A stretch of DNA of 64,000 nucleotides from Mesostigma viride (Eukaryota; Streptophyta; Mesostigmatophyceae; Mesostigmatales; Mesostigmataceae), in assembly GCA_009746045.1 (NCBI GenBank), contig RPFO01000026.1, positions 2,324,547-2,388,546 of the forward strand. The letters run 5' to 3'. The translations under genes were made by a program, and so were the position numbers. The notes under the pieces are model-generated. The model saw nothing but the letters and a program-made list of their open reading frames with translations. It ran no database searches and was not told the origin of the DNA. Shown here piece after piece: positions 26,801 to 41,800 of this stretch (position 1 is the stretch's first letter; the number at the start of each line of letters is the position of its first letter).

Positions 26801-29800
26801 ACGCATGCTCGCTGCCTCGCAGGGACAGCTCGCCAGAACCGGCGCAGCACCGCGGTGACATCTGCCAGCTCCTGCCCTCCCAGACCTGAGGGCTGCTCGC
26901 GCGCCTCCCCTGCCGCAGTCTCATGCCCGCCGCCGCTCCCGCGGCTATGATCAACCCCGCTGCCACCACGACCGCCGTCACGCCATGGACCTTGCCCGGC
27001 GCCGCTCCCCCCCATTGCCAGCACGTGGCAGAAGTGAGCGTGCCCGAGCCAGGCCTTCGCCAGGTGGGGCGCCAGGTGTACCGCGGCGCGGGCAGAGGCC
27101 ACTGCGGCACGTTCCCACGCCTCTCCTGTCGTGGGGAAGCCCTCGGAGAGGCCGCCTGCCTTGGGGGTGCCATCGAACGTCTTCCTGGCCTCATCTCCGA
27201 AGCTGGAAGCTAGGCTATTCAATAGTTGGGGCAGGGTGTCATCTGTAGTCATGTCCGCATGCATGGTGGCTTCCTCGTCAGCGCTAGTACCACCACCAGC
27301 ACCAACACAAACACCACCACCACTGCTGCTGCTGGTGCTGCTGCCGCAGGTGGCGGTGCTGGAACTGGACGAGCCACGGGTCATACAGCCGGGCTTGGAC
27401 GCGCAGCCTGAGTCCCACACCCAGCGGGACATGTTCAGCAAGGCACGTGCCTGGAGCGGCGGTGACGACGCCATAGCACCGGCAGACGGCACCGAAGAGG
27501 GGTCGTGCGATTCTGACGGATTCACGCATTCAAATGGCTGATGGTGCTGAACATCTCGCGGCACCTGGGGCGACTTCAGGGATGATAAGGGGTCTTCCTT
27601 ACCCTTACTATCCCCCTTACCATTCCCCTTACCACCCCCCTTGAGCTGGGACAGCAAAGAGGATATGGGATCTTCATGGGATAGCAAAGATGAGTCGGTC
27701 GATTCCGCGTGCTGTGGGGCAGCGGCCGAGATCCCTCCTGGTTCGCGAGGTGACGACGGATGGAAGCGGGCCAGCGACTTCATGGCCTCCACCGCAGGAA
27801 GAATGCTGCAAGGAAACAGTGAGAGAACAATTACAAGGCATCCCAGCCCAACCCGACCCGACCCAGCCCAGCCCAGCCCAGCCCAGCCCAGCCCAGCCCA
27901 GCCAAGCCCAGCCCAACCCAGCCCAGCCCAGCCCAGCCCAGCCCAGCCCAGCCCAGCCCAGCCCAGCCCAGCCCAGCCCAGCCCAGCCCAGCCCAGCCCA
28001 GCCCAGCCCAGCCCAGCCCAGCCCAGCCCAGCCCAGCCCAGCCCAGCCCAGCCCGGCCCAGCCCAGCCCGGCCCGGCCCGGCCCACCAAGCATCCACCAA
28101 CCAGTTCAGTTAGGTAAGAAAACTGAAAGGATGCAATCCAGCACAGTTTCCAGCGCAGGCGGTGGGGAATCTGAGCCATGTGTCCATTATCACACCGGTC
28201 GGGCACACTCGCAAGACATGGCTCTTTAGTATAATCCCAGGCATGCACGCATGTGCAACAAGACCAACCCACCTGCCGCCAGCATGCAGTAGCTTGGCTG
28301 CGCAGTACACCAGTGAAGGGGCAGCCTTGCCATCCCCCACGCGTGCCAACACCCACTGGGCCAACGCTGCCATGCTCGAGGCCGCCGTGGTGGTCGTGCT
28401 AGGGGTGGTTGCTGCTGCTGTGGTAGCTGTAGTTGCTGCTGTCGTTCCGGCTCCTTGTGCAAGCATAATGTCATCGGGTAGGCCATGACTGCCAGCACCT
28501 GGGCGATGGCCACCAACACCTAGTCCCTTATCTCCTGCCACCCGCAGCAGCAGGCGCGCCGCCGTCTCCAGATTTCCCTGCTTGCGCGCCGACCTTGCTG
28601 CCTGCCAGGTGGCGCAAGCACAGGCACCAATGGCCATGTGAAGTGGTTGGGGGGGGGCACGTAAGCATCGTGGTGTAAGCCAAAACCATGCGAACGGCGC
28701 TAGCAACAGCCAAAACCACGCAAGGTGGTCAGGAACAGCCAAAACCACACAAACGGATAGGGCGGATGCCCGAGTTATGTAGTAGTACGTTGGTTATACG
28801 AGCACGAAAAAGGCCAGCAGTTTGCCCTGCAAAGCGCTAGCAACTGATGAAATGGAAGAAGGATGAGATTATAAGTTTGTGTGACAATCCTTTCTTAAAA
28901 GAACTTTTTAAAATTGATATAGCTCCCATCACGTAACCAATAGCAGGGCCCAGAACAACCCAAGTAAATGCCGGCCACTGCTAACAAGGCTAATACAATG
29001 CTGGCCAATCATAAGAAACATTGACACTACTAGGAAGTGTTCTCCTCCCCAAATCTGCTATCATCTGCAGATTGGATCATCAAAAATACTTAATGCTGGT
29101 CACCGCATCTCACCTGCACCAGGAGCCACGAGGCCATATCCACGCCGCCGTGTGCCGCTGCTGTCATCCCCCGACCTCCGACCAACCCCTGACCATGCCC
29201 CATGGCACTTGTGCTCGCGTCCGCCACCCCACCCCCGCCACCCCTAGCCCTGCCCCTGCCCCTCGCTGCAACAGAAACGCCTCCACCCGAAGCAAATGGC
29301 TCCATGCTGCCGGGGTGCAGGAGAGCGAGGCATCCGGTGGTGCCGTCGTCAGCAGCAAGAGTTTCTCCGATGCCGCGTGCACGCTAGCCCTCCCCTGCGC
29401 GTGACCCTCCCGGGCATGACTGGCTGCTCCCGACGGCGCAAAGGAACCGGAGGACGAACCAGGTGCTGCGGATGAACCAAGATCCGTCGAGGGTCCAGCA
29501 ACACCCATCGAACCGGGCGCTGCGGGCGTAGCTGAACCCATGGACACACGAGCCGGGGTCTTAGCCGAGCTGAGTGAACCGGGCACTTGGCTTGTACGGG
29601 AGGAGCGATCCGCATCCGTATGTGAGAAAGGGCGCCGAGCAGTTGTGGAGTCGATGGCGGATGATCGGGTGCTTGAGGGTGCCACCAGGGTGCTGAGACG
29701 GTGGGTGCTCGCGACCTGGAGGTGGAGCAACGCGAGCTAAATATCAACTCTTAATACACTAGTACATTCATAATTATATACTACTACCATGATAAGGAGA

Positions 29801-32800
29801 GGCATAGATAGAGATGACTTGTGTAGTGTACTACGCTATTACACCATGACACAGACAAGTGCTGATAAAAGTGGCGCCATCGGGACCATGCAGCCCTGCC
29901 CACGGCCTTTGCAAGTTAAAGACCTAATCAATTAAATTCTACAATAAATAAAGACACTCTTTGATGCAGGTAACAAGAAGGTAACAAGAAGTCCATTCGC
30001 AGCTAATCTAAGGCTTGGCACTTGTCTTCAAGAAAAGTGTATAATCTGCTAGGCAAGATTGACAGACTTCCTTGCCTTGCTCCAGACATTCATGACACCC
30101 ATGCATGCACGGGACAATCCTAACACTTGCCTAACAGCAGCAGTAGCATAATAGTAGCATCATGTTAAGCCCTAAGCCCTCTATAGCATAAACGATGAGG
30201 AGGAAAAACCAACACTGCTACAGCACCCACAGCCACCCACACCCCTGGAAGGTGCGCCACATGAGCACTGCCCACCTGTATCCCTCCCCACACCGTAAAA
30301 CTGACTGGAAAAAACAACACAGACGCAGTACCCACCTGCGCCCACAACCCTGGCAGGTGCGCCACATCCCCCGCCAGTAGCGCCACCTGCAGAGGCTCCT
30401 TGATGCCCGCGACCGCCGCCGCCAGCTGTTCCTGCCGGATGGTCCCATCGCTGCCAGCAGACAGCATAAGCCTTAGCAGCTGCAGCGAGCAGTGCTGGCC
30501 CCGCCTCTGTGGGTCTAACAGGCTGGTCTCGGTCTCGCCACCTGGCGCCTCGGCGAGCTCTGACAGCTGGCGCGCGCGGGGCCAGTCCCCGAGGTCGAAT
30601 GCCGCCAGCGCCTGGGTGTGGCAGATGCAGGACGTGGTGTCAGTTGCAGAGGGGGGGAAAGGCAGGCAGGCAAAAACACAGTGAGGAGCCTGCTGTACTT
30701 ATTCGAGAGGACATCTGGGAGAGGACATCCGGGATATAAGACAACAATTGTAAGAAAATCAACACGGCATCGGGAGGAATTATGTGCATAATGGGACCTT
30801 ACTTACCTGCATCGCGTTGAAATCGAAATCTCTTGCCGCTGGCAAGTTGAGGGCAACCGCAAAAGGCTTCCCGGCAGGGCTTCGTCGCAACGTCTGCGTA
30901 CGGGAGAAGACAAGGGAAAGTCGATCGCAGGTAGGTCATGGGCTGTTGACATGTTGACAGTACATCAATCATCCTGGCCGCCTCTAAAGCTCAAAACCAG
31001 TCTGTCCACGTGCTGACCCCGCACCTACCAACGCCTGTCTACTCAGGGAGTATCAACGCACAACGTTTTGAGCGATAACTTTCTCATCTCTTGTCCGAAA
31101 GTAATGTTCTTGGTGCTGTACTTAAGCTGTAGTAATTCTCTACTTAGAAAAACTATCAAAGCCAACTAACATCAATGGGGGGGGGGGGGGGGGGGGGGGC
31201 AGATTCCATTGACATCAATGTGCGAATCACCACGGGCGATGACCAACGAGTGCACACACACGCAAACAGTGACCATATCCCACACAGCAGTGGACACCGC
31301 GTACTCATGCGCTCAGGAACGAGCGCACGCGCACATCTGCACAATCGCCCACTGACCTGCCCTAGGTCTCTGGGCACAACTAGTAGTTGTTATGGATGGG
31401 CACTGATTGATGGGTGCACCGGCGCACGTGCACGGTCATCGCAAACACCTATCAATAACACTGTTCACGATCTCTGTAAATAAAGTTTTTGGTCGAACAA
31501 AGCGGTGCACCTGCACGGTCGTCACATACCACTTGTTATGTAGATAGGCTAGCGTTTTCACGTTTGTTGCTTTCTGATCTCACGACAATAGGGGCAACTA
31601 CAAGGTCCTCATAAACGCCTGTTCTACACGCGCACCTGCACAGTCGTCAAAAGCGCCTGTTATACACATGCGCACCTGAACTGTCACTGATGCCGGTTCT
31701 ATTAGCATGCGCACCTGCACAGTCGTCACAAATGCCTGAAATGCCTCCCAATCACACAGCGCTGCGTAGCACTCGACCGCGCGCGCGACCGCAAACTGCA
31801 CGCTGGATGGCTGCGCCACCAACAGGCACGACGGCGACTGCAGCACGTGCAGGTAATGGGCGGCCGCGGCCTCCAGGTGGCCCTGCGCCTGCGGGGAGCC
31901 ATTTGCCAGCAGCGTTGCAAACACAGAAATAGGAAACATGATAGCGCTGGTTACGATAGAGCATGGGTCTGAGGGTTGGAGGCAATGACGACGGGTCATG
32001 GGAGATGAGGGGGGAGGGGGGACGAATGGTAATGCAGGTCGCCAGGGGGGAAACCTTTTCACTAACTTAATCTTTACCTTGTCACTAACTTTCAGGAAAA
32101 GCATTGTTCAACAAATAATAAGCATATGCTGGCAACAGCAAAAGCAAAACTGAAATTTTTAGTGAAAAGCTTGCCAACTCCCCACAACTGTTCTTCAGAC
32201 ATAATCATCACCACTATCCCTCTCTAGCCCCCATCCTAATAACCGGAAAAACCATCTCGCTCTGTCCACCACGTGGGAAAAAAAGTCCTCACATGCAAAT
32301 GTTTTCAAACCTCATCGGAAGTATCCACATGGCTCCATCCGGCTCACCCACCTGGGACACCAACCCCACCATCCAGATCAGCGGATCGTTCTCGCCACCC
32401 AGCACCGGACGGCCACTCTGTGGGGCCCCAAGGGCCACCGGCCCTCCCGCACCCCCCTTGCGTGGCGGCGCAGCCAGAGCGTCCTCGGCCGGTGTGGTGA
32501 CGGGCACTAGCAGTGGCGTGAAGCACGCCAGTGCCCACGCGTGAAGCCCTTGGATGGCCTCCCATTCTTGCATACGGCACAGAGCCAGGGAGCACTCCTG
32601 CACGCATGGTCCTCGGCGCAAATCATGACCCTCATTAATCAGTCATGTGAAATGTTTATTACAATATGCAACTAAGTCAACACCTCATGATGATTAAGAG
32701 GAATAATTCATTTAAAAACGAATATTCGTAAGTGATGGTAGCGTTCCCAAGGGTGGTTGTACAGCTGTTAAGGATGGAAAATTTTCCTCTTGACCCTGGG

Positions 32801-35800
32801 ACAGCAGCATGGCAGTACCACACACAAACAAAAAAGGGCTTTATGCACGCACACTACATCGTAATTGGCACAGGTATGCACTTGTGTCAGTGAAGATTCC
32901 AGACCTTGTTGTGGTGGGCATACCGCTAGGAGGTCATTTTATCATGAAAGAGGACTAGCATAATTAGCACCTACTGAAATCAGCATACACAACTCCTGTG
33001 TGTCATGGCGTGCAACCTATTCCTTCCATATCAGCAAACGTCATTGCAAACGTTCCTTTTGACGCGTGGCGCCACCCTACCTGGACCACAGACAGCACGT
33101 CCCGCGCAAGGGTGCACCAGGCAGGGTCCATCGAGAGATGCTTGACCACCTTTGATGGGAAGTCCCCCCCACTCATGCCGTACACCGAGGTATGTGGCGA
33201 TGCCTGCAGCAACCCGCCGGAAGGGGGCGCGGACCCTATGGCAGCGGAAGCTCGTGCCAGGTGGCCCGCCATGCTAGCCCGCATCTCCCCCAGCAGGGCG
33301 TAACCGTGGCGGACGACGGCAGAATGGGCCCCGGCGGCTCGGCTTGCGACCAGCAGCGGCCGGCGCAGGCGGGCGTGCCATTCGTCGCAAACGCGGCGGT
33401 TCGCGGTGAAGAAGTGGCAGGTGGGGGGCGAGGGGCTGTCAAGGAAGGCGCTGCCTGCGAGCAAGTGGAGTTGAGAGCAGAACGTAGGCACACACAGGTT
33501 GATTTATGACTAACTCTAGCTGGTAGAATGTAGCTATAAGGGCCGAACGAAGGACTCAAAATCAGACCTTGGGCAAAACACGTTTGATATCAAGTTTCCT
33601 ACGTCCAACATATCCCAGTATGTTTTTGGCAACGAGAGAGCGAAATTCAAAGGGCGAAGTTGCTAAAAACTTCATCAACCGCTATGGATATGCCAGCTTG
33701 AGGCCATGTTTCAAGAGCACGTGCCACCCCGTCCGCGAGCGCACCGATGAAACTGGGGTGGTTGTAGGATAGAGCTTTCAGTTGACACTTTACCAGCGCA
33801 CGCCAAGTGAGGTATTCGAGTACGAGTAATGCATATGAGCACAAGTGAGGTACTCTAGTATGAGTACATGAATATGCGAGTACCTTTCAATAAACCGAGT
33901 TGACAAACATGGCAATTATGTTCCACACCCTTATGCCAAACCAATGCGCCAGCACACCCCGTGCCTCGCGTCGCAGATTCACCTTTTCGAGCAACACACT
34001 CGGCCACATGCCAAGCCCGTACGCTGCAGATGAGGTCTTAAAATAGGTATTGGAGGGGGCAAAATTCAGAAGTTTACCGGCACATACCATGCCAAGTGCC
34101 ACAAATTTCCATCTTAAGCGTATTTTGGAACTCCACGGTGCCCTTATCACGCAATGAGGACTATATGTAATGTATTCCACCCCCTCAAGCCAAATCAATA
34201 TGCCAGCACATACCATGCCAGGCGTTACAAATTCGCCTCTCAAGCGCATCCTGAAACTCGAGCAACAGTCGGCATGCCAGCAATGATCGTGCGTTCTTGA
34301 CACTCCGCCCACCGCCCCCTCCCGCGCCCCCTCCCGCGCCCCCTCCCGCGCCACCCCCCCGGGCGCCCCTGGATTCGAGCAAGCGCAGGACCGGCTTGTC
34401 GGTGGATGCGCCGCCCTTGAGCGGCCTGGGGACAAATTTGCGCAAGGGGGAGGGCATGGGGACAATCGCCACACAAGGCATGGGGTGAGAGATTAGAAAG
34501 AAGATTAGTAAGGCATATTAAACGGGGAGATTAGTAAATGAGATTAATAAGGGAGATGAGGAAGGGAACTAGTAAGGGATGCTAGGAAGGGAAAAAATTA
34601 GTAAGGGAGATTAGTAAGGTGTCAAATGCCTTGCATGCTCACAGCATTTGTGGGCAATGTCAAGTGTGCCAGAAATCAAGCACGAGCAACAATGTCTCGC
34701 TACTCATATATATATATTATCGTATACACATTATCATGCATATTGTCTGCAATCGCTGTGGTGGACAAGCCCATTGAAAAAAGACTAACCAAACAAGCTT
34801 TATGACTGTCTGTACAAACTGGCAACAGCGCGGCTTTCAAATCCCACACAACGGCAAGCACAGGAAAAAACTTTGTCAAAATTGCTGTTGCCAGTGCCAG
34901 TTTGTAAAGATGCCAGTGCCAGAAAAACGCTCTAGCATAGCTTTCGTCACGAGCATGCATGTCAAAAGTATGCTTCCATCTTCCAATACCTTAACTAGAA
35001 AGAAGTCTCCCAACAGCAGCAGGAAGAACAAATTGGCTATTTTGTAAAGCGCAAAGAAGCAAGCAAGGTGGTGGTGTTAGAACAGGCAGAAGGCGAGAAA
35101 GAGAGCTTCAGGGTGCGAGGAAAAGGAACCTTCCCCAAAACCAGCTTCACAAACCTCTCTCCCGATATGTAATACCCTCACTCAGCCATGTCTCCCTCCA
35201 GTCACCATATGCATCCGCGACAAGCTCTCTCTCAAACAAACACGATCATGCCATCTTACAACACGATAATGCTATAAGTTATAACACATTTACGGTTGAT
35301 AACACACTTGTTTTATGACAAGAAATGCTCCTGTCTCTACATGTGTTGTTCTTTTGATAAGAAATCAAAGAAGTCTTATGATAAGAACTCATCGTGTCTC
35401 GATAAGTGCGCAGTACCCAAGGCATCAATCCACTGCAGACTCACAGCGGGGCCTCGGCGCGAGGTACAAACCCCAGCAGCGCCTGCTCCACGGCCGCAAA
35501 AAGCTGGCTGGGTCCCCCCACCGAGCTCCTCAGCCTATCCTCCACGAGCTGTGACACACAGACTTGGACGCCCCACCAGAGGAGCGCGCCGTCATTCGTG
35601 AGCAAGGGGGAGGCCGCATGGAGACTTGCTCCGTTCACCACCTCCATGTTCACGCCAATGTTGACTAACCCGGAGGCTTCGCCTGAAGATCCAGATGCGG
35701 GCTGCCTCGCGAAATGAGAGGCCTCTACCCCTTGTTGTGAATGACCAGCACCAGCGGAGGCACTAGACACATGTTTGTCGGGATGAGCTGATGCTGGCAT

Positions 35801-38800
35801 CTCAAATGAGGCGATGGCGGCCAGGTATGCATCGGTGCGCCGCAGCTCGTCCAGAAGTGCTTGCTCAGTGATGTGAGTGGGGGGGGAGGCGGAGGGTGTA
35901 CCGGCGACCAGAAACTCGAACACCTGGTGGTGGAGGGCCATGCAAGCATGGGGGTCCGCAAAGGGGCAGCGGACAAGGGAGCAAGTACGGGGGCAAAATG
36001 GTGAAGTTAACCTTTAAGCTATCAACAGCAATGCGTAGAAGTAGCGAATATGATCGCACGCTTAAGTAGGTAATGGCTTTGTGTAGGCGGGCACAGATGG
36101 GTGGAGGACAGAGTCAGGGTTTGTGAGGGCAGGGAGCGAGGGAGGGAGGGAGGGACGAACTAAGAATAGGGTATGTGCGGTCAACAACGGATATAGGGAT
36201 GCCTGCCATCATAGAAATATACCACTAGTTCATTTTCAGGTTATATAACAACGAATTTTCCACAGCCACTTACCTTTGTCAGAACGGGACCTGGCAACGG
36301 CTGCATCGTGGCGACCCTCTTCCCCCACTCCGGCGCACCAACATCCGGCCACCCACCCTGCCTCCCCTCTTCGGCTCCCCCGCGAGAAATGCCTCCCATC
36401 GCGCGACGAAATGGCCCCGCGCTGTCCTGACGGAACCACCCACCATCATCCTCGTGACCAGCGTCCACAGAAGAGGCTCCGTGATCAATCAAGGCGCCGT
36501 GGCGGTGCACCCCGACCGCCAGCGCGGATGCCAGCAGCGGAAGCACCCTGTGCTCCACCTGGTGCCGCACCTGGGAGTCCACGTCCCTCCACCGGCCGAG
36601 TGCCAGCTGTCCAAAGCCGCACAGCTGGCAAATGAGACCGGCAACGAGACACAGCGCCGAGACCAGGGCGCCCCCAGAAAAAAAATGGAGGGGAAAAACA
36701 AGAGGGGGGAGAAAAGAGACAGTGAGGCTCATGAAGGTTGCACGATGCACAGACCGGCAAGCAGCCAACAAAAGGCAGCAGGCCGCGGCAATACACCATA
36801 GAAATACTAAGGAAAAATCTATCCATTCCTTCAGACCAATTGAAAATATAAACTTTACGTTTTGTTGTGATGCATGCAAAGCAAAGCAATGCCAGAAATG
36901 GATCCAAGGATGCATTCAACGCGCATCTGACTGAGGCATGCATGATACGGCAAAACATGACTCTAAAAGGTGTGAGTTTCGGAAGACACGATCCACGTTG
37001 CCAATGGCCCACGCCACCGGTGCGTGCATGCTCCCTCTTGACTTCTACCCTAGAGAACCGCATTTTCCCTCTTGCACTCCACCCTAGAGAACCGCAAGCA
37101 GAGACTCGGAGGGAGCAGAAACTGGGAGCACCCATGAAGAAGCTCATGAAGTGGCGCGAAAAGCTCAAGGCCATGGCTAACTCTCATTATGCGCCCCAGC
37201 CTACACAGAGATGCAACCTTGCTTCACGATTTGCTCCACTGTCTGGCTGTCCGCACTCGTCAAGCCTGCCCAGCAAATGGCATCCCGAGTAATGATGTGA
37301 GCCATCGCCTATCTCTCCGCATGCTTAGCCATCCATCCTTCCAATACAAAAGGCTGCTACCACTCCCCCCATACCTGCTGCAGCGACACGTGCTCGGTCC
37401 TCAGTACATCCTCTGCCACCGCAAGCGTCGCCCTGCGCACGGCCACGTCACCGTCCCCCGCAAGCTCGGCCAGCGCCGCCGCCATCTGGGCACGGCCCGC
37501 CCGCCGCCAGCGCTCGTCTCCAACATCCCCTTCTCCCGCGGGCTCCGTCAGTTGTGACCCTCTCGCTGGCTCATCCTTGCATTCCACCTGGTCATTGGAG
37601 GCCAGGCGCGACTTGGATTCCATTCCCCCATCCATTCCTGCCCCCCCTGGCCGACCCAACCCTGGCCATGCGACGGCTCTCTTTGGCGCCCCAGTCCTAC
37701 TAACGGGGTTGGTTACCGTGCTTGTTGTCGCACCCCTACTGTCAAAACCGTCCCCCCAATTCCCTCTGCTGCCATCCGTACCCTGCCACCCTCCCTTGCC
37801 AGGGAGGGAGGGGCCATCTGTGTGTGTCGTCTCATCCCCCCCACGGACACTGTGGGCGGCCGCACGCGCCTGCAGCCCCCACCAGGTGCCCGCCCAGGGT
37901 CCCGACAGCCACTTGTGCTGCAGCCGCAGCAGCCGCAGGCACGCGAGCTTGGCCATCTGCTGGGGGGGAGCAGCCGCAGGGGCCGTGCTTGAGGGAGAGG
38001 TCGTGGGAGGGGTGGGACCAGAGGCCCCTGCTGATGCGGAGGCCGATGCTGATGCCGAAACAGAACCAGATGCAGATGCCGCAGAGGCAGAGGCAGATAT
38101 CGATGTAGATGAAGATGTCGATGCAGATGGGTATGCAATTGAAGATGAGGCTGAACGAAGCGATGGGCCATGCCCCTGCCCCTGCCCCTGCCCCTGCCCC
38201 TGCCCCTGCCCCTGCCCCTGCCCCTGGCCCTGCCCCGAAATCGGCGCCCCCTGCCCCACGGTTCCTTCCACGGCGCCCCCGCCCTTCTCGCTCCGCAGGA
38301 GCAAACGCAAGCCATGCACAAGGGCGAAGGATGCGCGCGGGTGCAGGACGCGGGCCAGGATCTCCGGTGGCTGCGGTGAACCAGCGGCCGACCAGAGGGG
38401 GGCGTCGTGTCCAGGCGTTAATCCTAGCACCGTCCACGGCACGGGCGGAAAGGACCATTCATAGGCGACGGAAGCAGCGCTTGCATGGCCGACATCGTGA
38501 GGGTGACCAGGAATGTGACGAGGACCAGGACCCGAGATGTCATGGCCCACATTCTGCCCTTGTCGAACCAAGGGCATTGAACCTGTGGCCACTGCCATCG
38601 CGACGCTCGTGTCCGCAAGCGCGTCCACCTCACGGAATAGACGCAGGAGGGTGGCGAGCCAGGCCGCCTGCGTGGGTGGGACGAGTGGGTGAGGAAAAAA
38701 AGCAAAAGAACGGAAAATAGAAGAGTGGGCGAGAACGGTTGGCAAAAACAGGTGAGAGGGGCGGGGGGGAGAGGCGGCGGGAACACAGAGGAGATGACGT

Positions 38801-41800
38801 GCGTGAGAAAGAGAAAGAGACGACCGAGGCGGCGAGATGCGTAACATCAAGAAACGCGAGGAAGAGAAGAGTCCAATCTCATGAGCGGGATAAAAAGCAT
38901 GAGCATGTGGCAAAAGCAGCTGCATAAGCAGAGGCATAAGCACGGGCAATGCATCGTGGAATGACCACATAAACCATCACATAAAATGATAAAGTAGAGT
39001 AGAATCGACAAAGATAAAGGCAGGCCCGCTGGGACAAAAACCATTTGGGGGCGTGGCGGATCGGGCCCACCGCGCAACACAAGCATGACAAGGAGTTTGT
39101 ACAGTGAAGCGGAAGTACAACGGGATACACAAGAGCAGCGAGAGGATACGCAGTGATACAGTGACCAACCCACCTGCCAGAGCGATCAACCCACATTCCA
39201 CTGTGACCCAAGCTACACCGTACAGTGACCGACCCGGCTCACCAAGAGGTCCCCCTGCTGCCGCACCATGCCTTCCCCGCGCCCGTGAATGGCATGATGA
39301 CGCAGCACATCCCACATGAGCGCGGTCACCCAGCATGCCCACGCCAGGTCCTTCATCCCTCCATCGGTAATCTCCCCATATTTGCTCTCCCCAATGGTGA
39401 TCCTCCCATCGTCAATCACACCATCATGACCCCCTCGCTGCAAAGGCAGAGATTGTCCCTCCGTTCCCAAATGCCGCTGCCGCTCTGGAACTATGGCCGA
39501 GCCTTGTTCCTCTTCTCGTGCGCTGCTAGAGCCTGGCTCGCTGTCACGTGCGCTGGTAGTCAGCAGCGGTAATGGTCCCGGGGGAGGACCCGGCGCATGC
39601 CACGCCACAGGGACAGATGGCGTTGCGTCCGCTGAGGGCAACGGAGGGTTCTTTGGTACCGAAGGACTCTTGATCTCTTCGGGGTTGATTGTGCTTTTTG
39701 ATGGTGCTGCCCCTGACCACATCGCCCCCTTGCCCGTGGTGGTGGTGGTGATGTGCACCAGCAGCCACTTGCAGGCCCGCACACGAAACGCGCGTTGAGC
39801 GGCCAGCGAGCGAATGGATGGTGGGAGAGAGGGACGCGTGGAGTCTTGTCCGGAGGATGGGAGGTTTGTGGGTTGGGCGGGGGAAGCATTTCCTTGGGCT
39901 CCAGGGATAGGATGAGGGGCATTTTGCATCGAGGTGGCTGGTGTAGACGCGATCGGCTTGCCCCCTTCCCCAGCGGGACCGTGGCTGGTTGGGGGAGGAT
40001 GGGAGTGTATAGCCCTGGCTGGCATGGATGACTCCTCGCTGACGTCATGCGCCAGCGCCCCGGTGTGTCGGATGAGCTCGGCGAGCAGGCACTGCATCGC
40101 CACCTGTGTGGAGGAAGGGGGGGCACGAGGTAGGCGCATGGAGGCGTGGAAAGCAGTTGGGGGATCAAATGAATCATGGGAATTGTGATGTGGGGAGCAT
40201 AATATTGTGAGCAACGAATGAATGTGCAGGGCAAAACAATACCATGGCGGTACTTAATCAATGTTATTTAGTAGTATTTATTTATCTTACTTACCAAATA
40301 TTGCTGGGGTAAGAAGGAAGTCCAGATGGGGGGGGTTCACCACAACACCAGAAACTTATCAAACCTGCCGATTTACAAACATTCAGCCAATCCATCCCAA
40401 TCCATCCCAATCCATCCCAATCCACCCCAATCCATCCCAATCCACCCCAATCCACCCCAATCCATCCCAATCCATCGCAATCCATCTGTTCGTGCTAAGA
40501 GAGTTAAGAGTGTGAGTTTAAACACGATGAATGTTAAGTAGCTAACAGGTTCAGTCTTTTCAGCCAGTCTCCTTCCTCACATGGGAGACGAGAAAGGCGA
40601 CTAACCGACTGGTCCTTTACAAGCCAATGCAGCTAGGTATGATCAGCATCCCCACTGACGCCAGGAAATCAAACAATCATACGGCATACAATCATACGAG
40701 CATACAAGCACACAATCATACAAACATACAAACATATGCCACACGAGCATACAAGCACACAAGCATGCGAGCATACAAGCATACAAGCCTACAAGCAAGT
40801 ACACCGCATATTTGCAAGTCCCAGAGAAAGATCAGTGTTGCACGTCCATTCCCCCCAAACCCTTGATTCCACCAAAACCCTTATTTCCCGCCCACCTGGC
40901 ACGCCTGCACCGACCCCTGCTGGTGCAGCGCTTGCTCGTACGCGGCGTCCACCGCCGCCCGCACGTCGGCGCGCGGGTGGAAGCGGAGGGCTGACAGCGG
41001 GCCATCGGGTCGGAGCACCTCCATGGTGGTGGCGGGGGCCAGCGAGGGACCGAGCAGGGCCAGCAGACGTTGGATGGCGGAGATGACAGCGATGACCTGC
41101 CGTTGTGTGTTTGTAGAAAGCGGCCACACGCACGGAGCATCCGAGAGGTCCACTTCATGAGGTAAGGAGAAATATAACACGAGACCAGAAAGGCTTCGAG
41201 TACAGCGTATTTTCATAAAGAGAGCTAATACCCTTTCTTTCTAGAGTCCCTTGCCATATTTCAGGCCAAGAAAAATATAGTGGTATATACAGCAGTGAAA
41301 ATGGAACCATGCATTCGGCATACAGTACATCATTATGTCATGCAGCTTGCACATTTGCCTCCCACTTCTACAGCAATTTCCACGGCATAGGCCCTGCCAG
41401 GGCACACACTTGCTCTAAGGCTTGTTGAAGAAACAAAACTTGCACGCCGCCTGAGCACCTTGAACAGCCATCCTGCATTGCCGCTGCCCCCCAGTTCGTT
41501 GATTATTCAATTAAATATGCGGTCCCATTGGGGGGCTCCCAAGGCCTGCTGCAATACGAGCAAAACCCAGCTGTCATTGACTGAAGAGGTGGCACATTGG
41601 CGCGATTCCTGACGCCCACGTGATGAGCGCGCCGTGGGTGCATCACAGCTGATGAAGGGTGCATTCCACTGAAAGACAGCTACGAGGATACCGACAAACG
41701 CCACTAATCACTGCCAGCCAGGAAACGGTGGGGGCAGTAAAACTAACTAATGTAAGGTGCACCTAAAAGGGTGGCCAGCGAGGCATGAAATGTAATCGAA

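Noticed and set aside
27674-28117. Proteins made of GWAGL or AQPSP repeats
   Set aside because: Translation of the CCCAG array in SMG1 intron 23.
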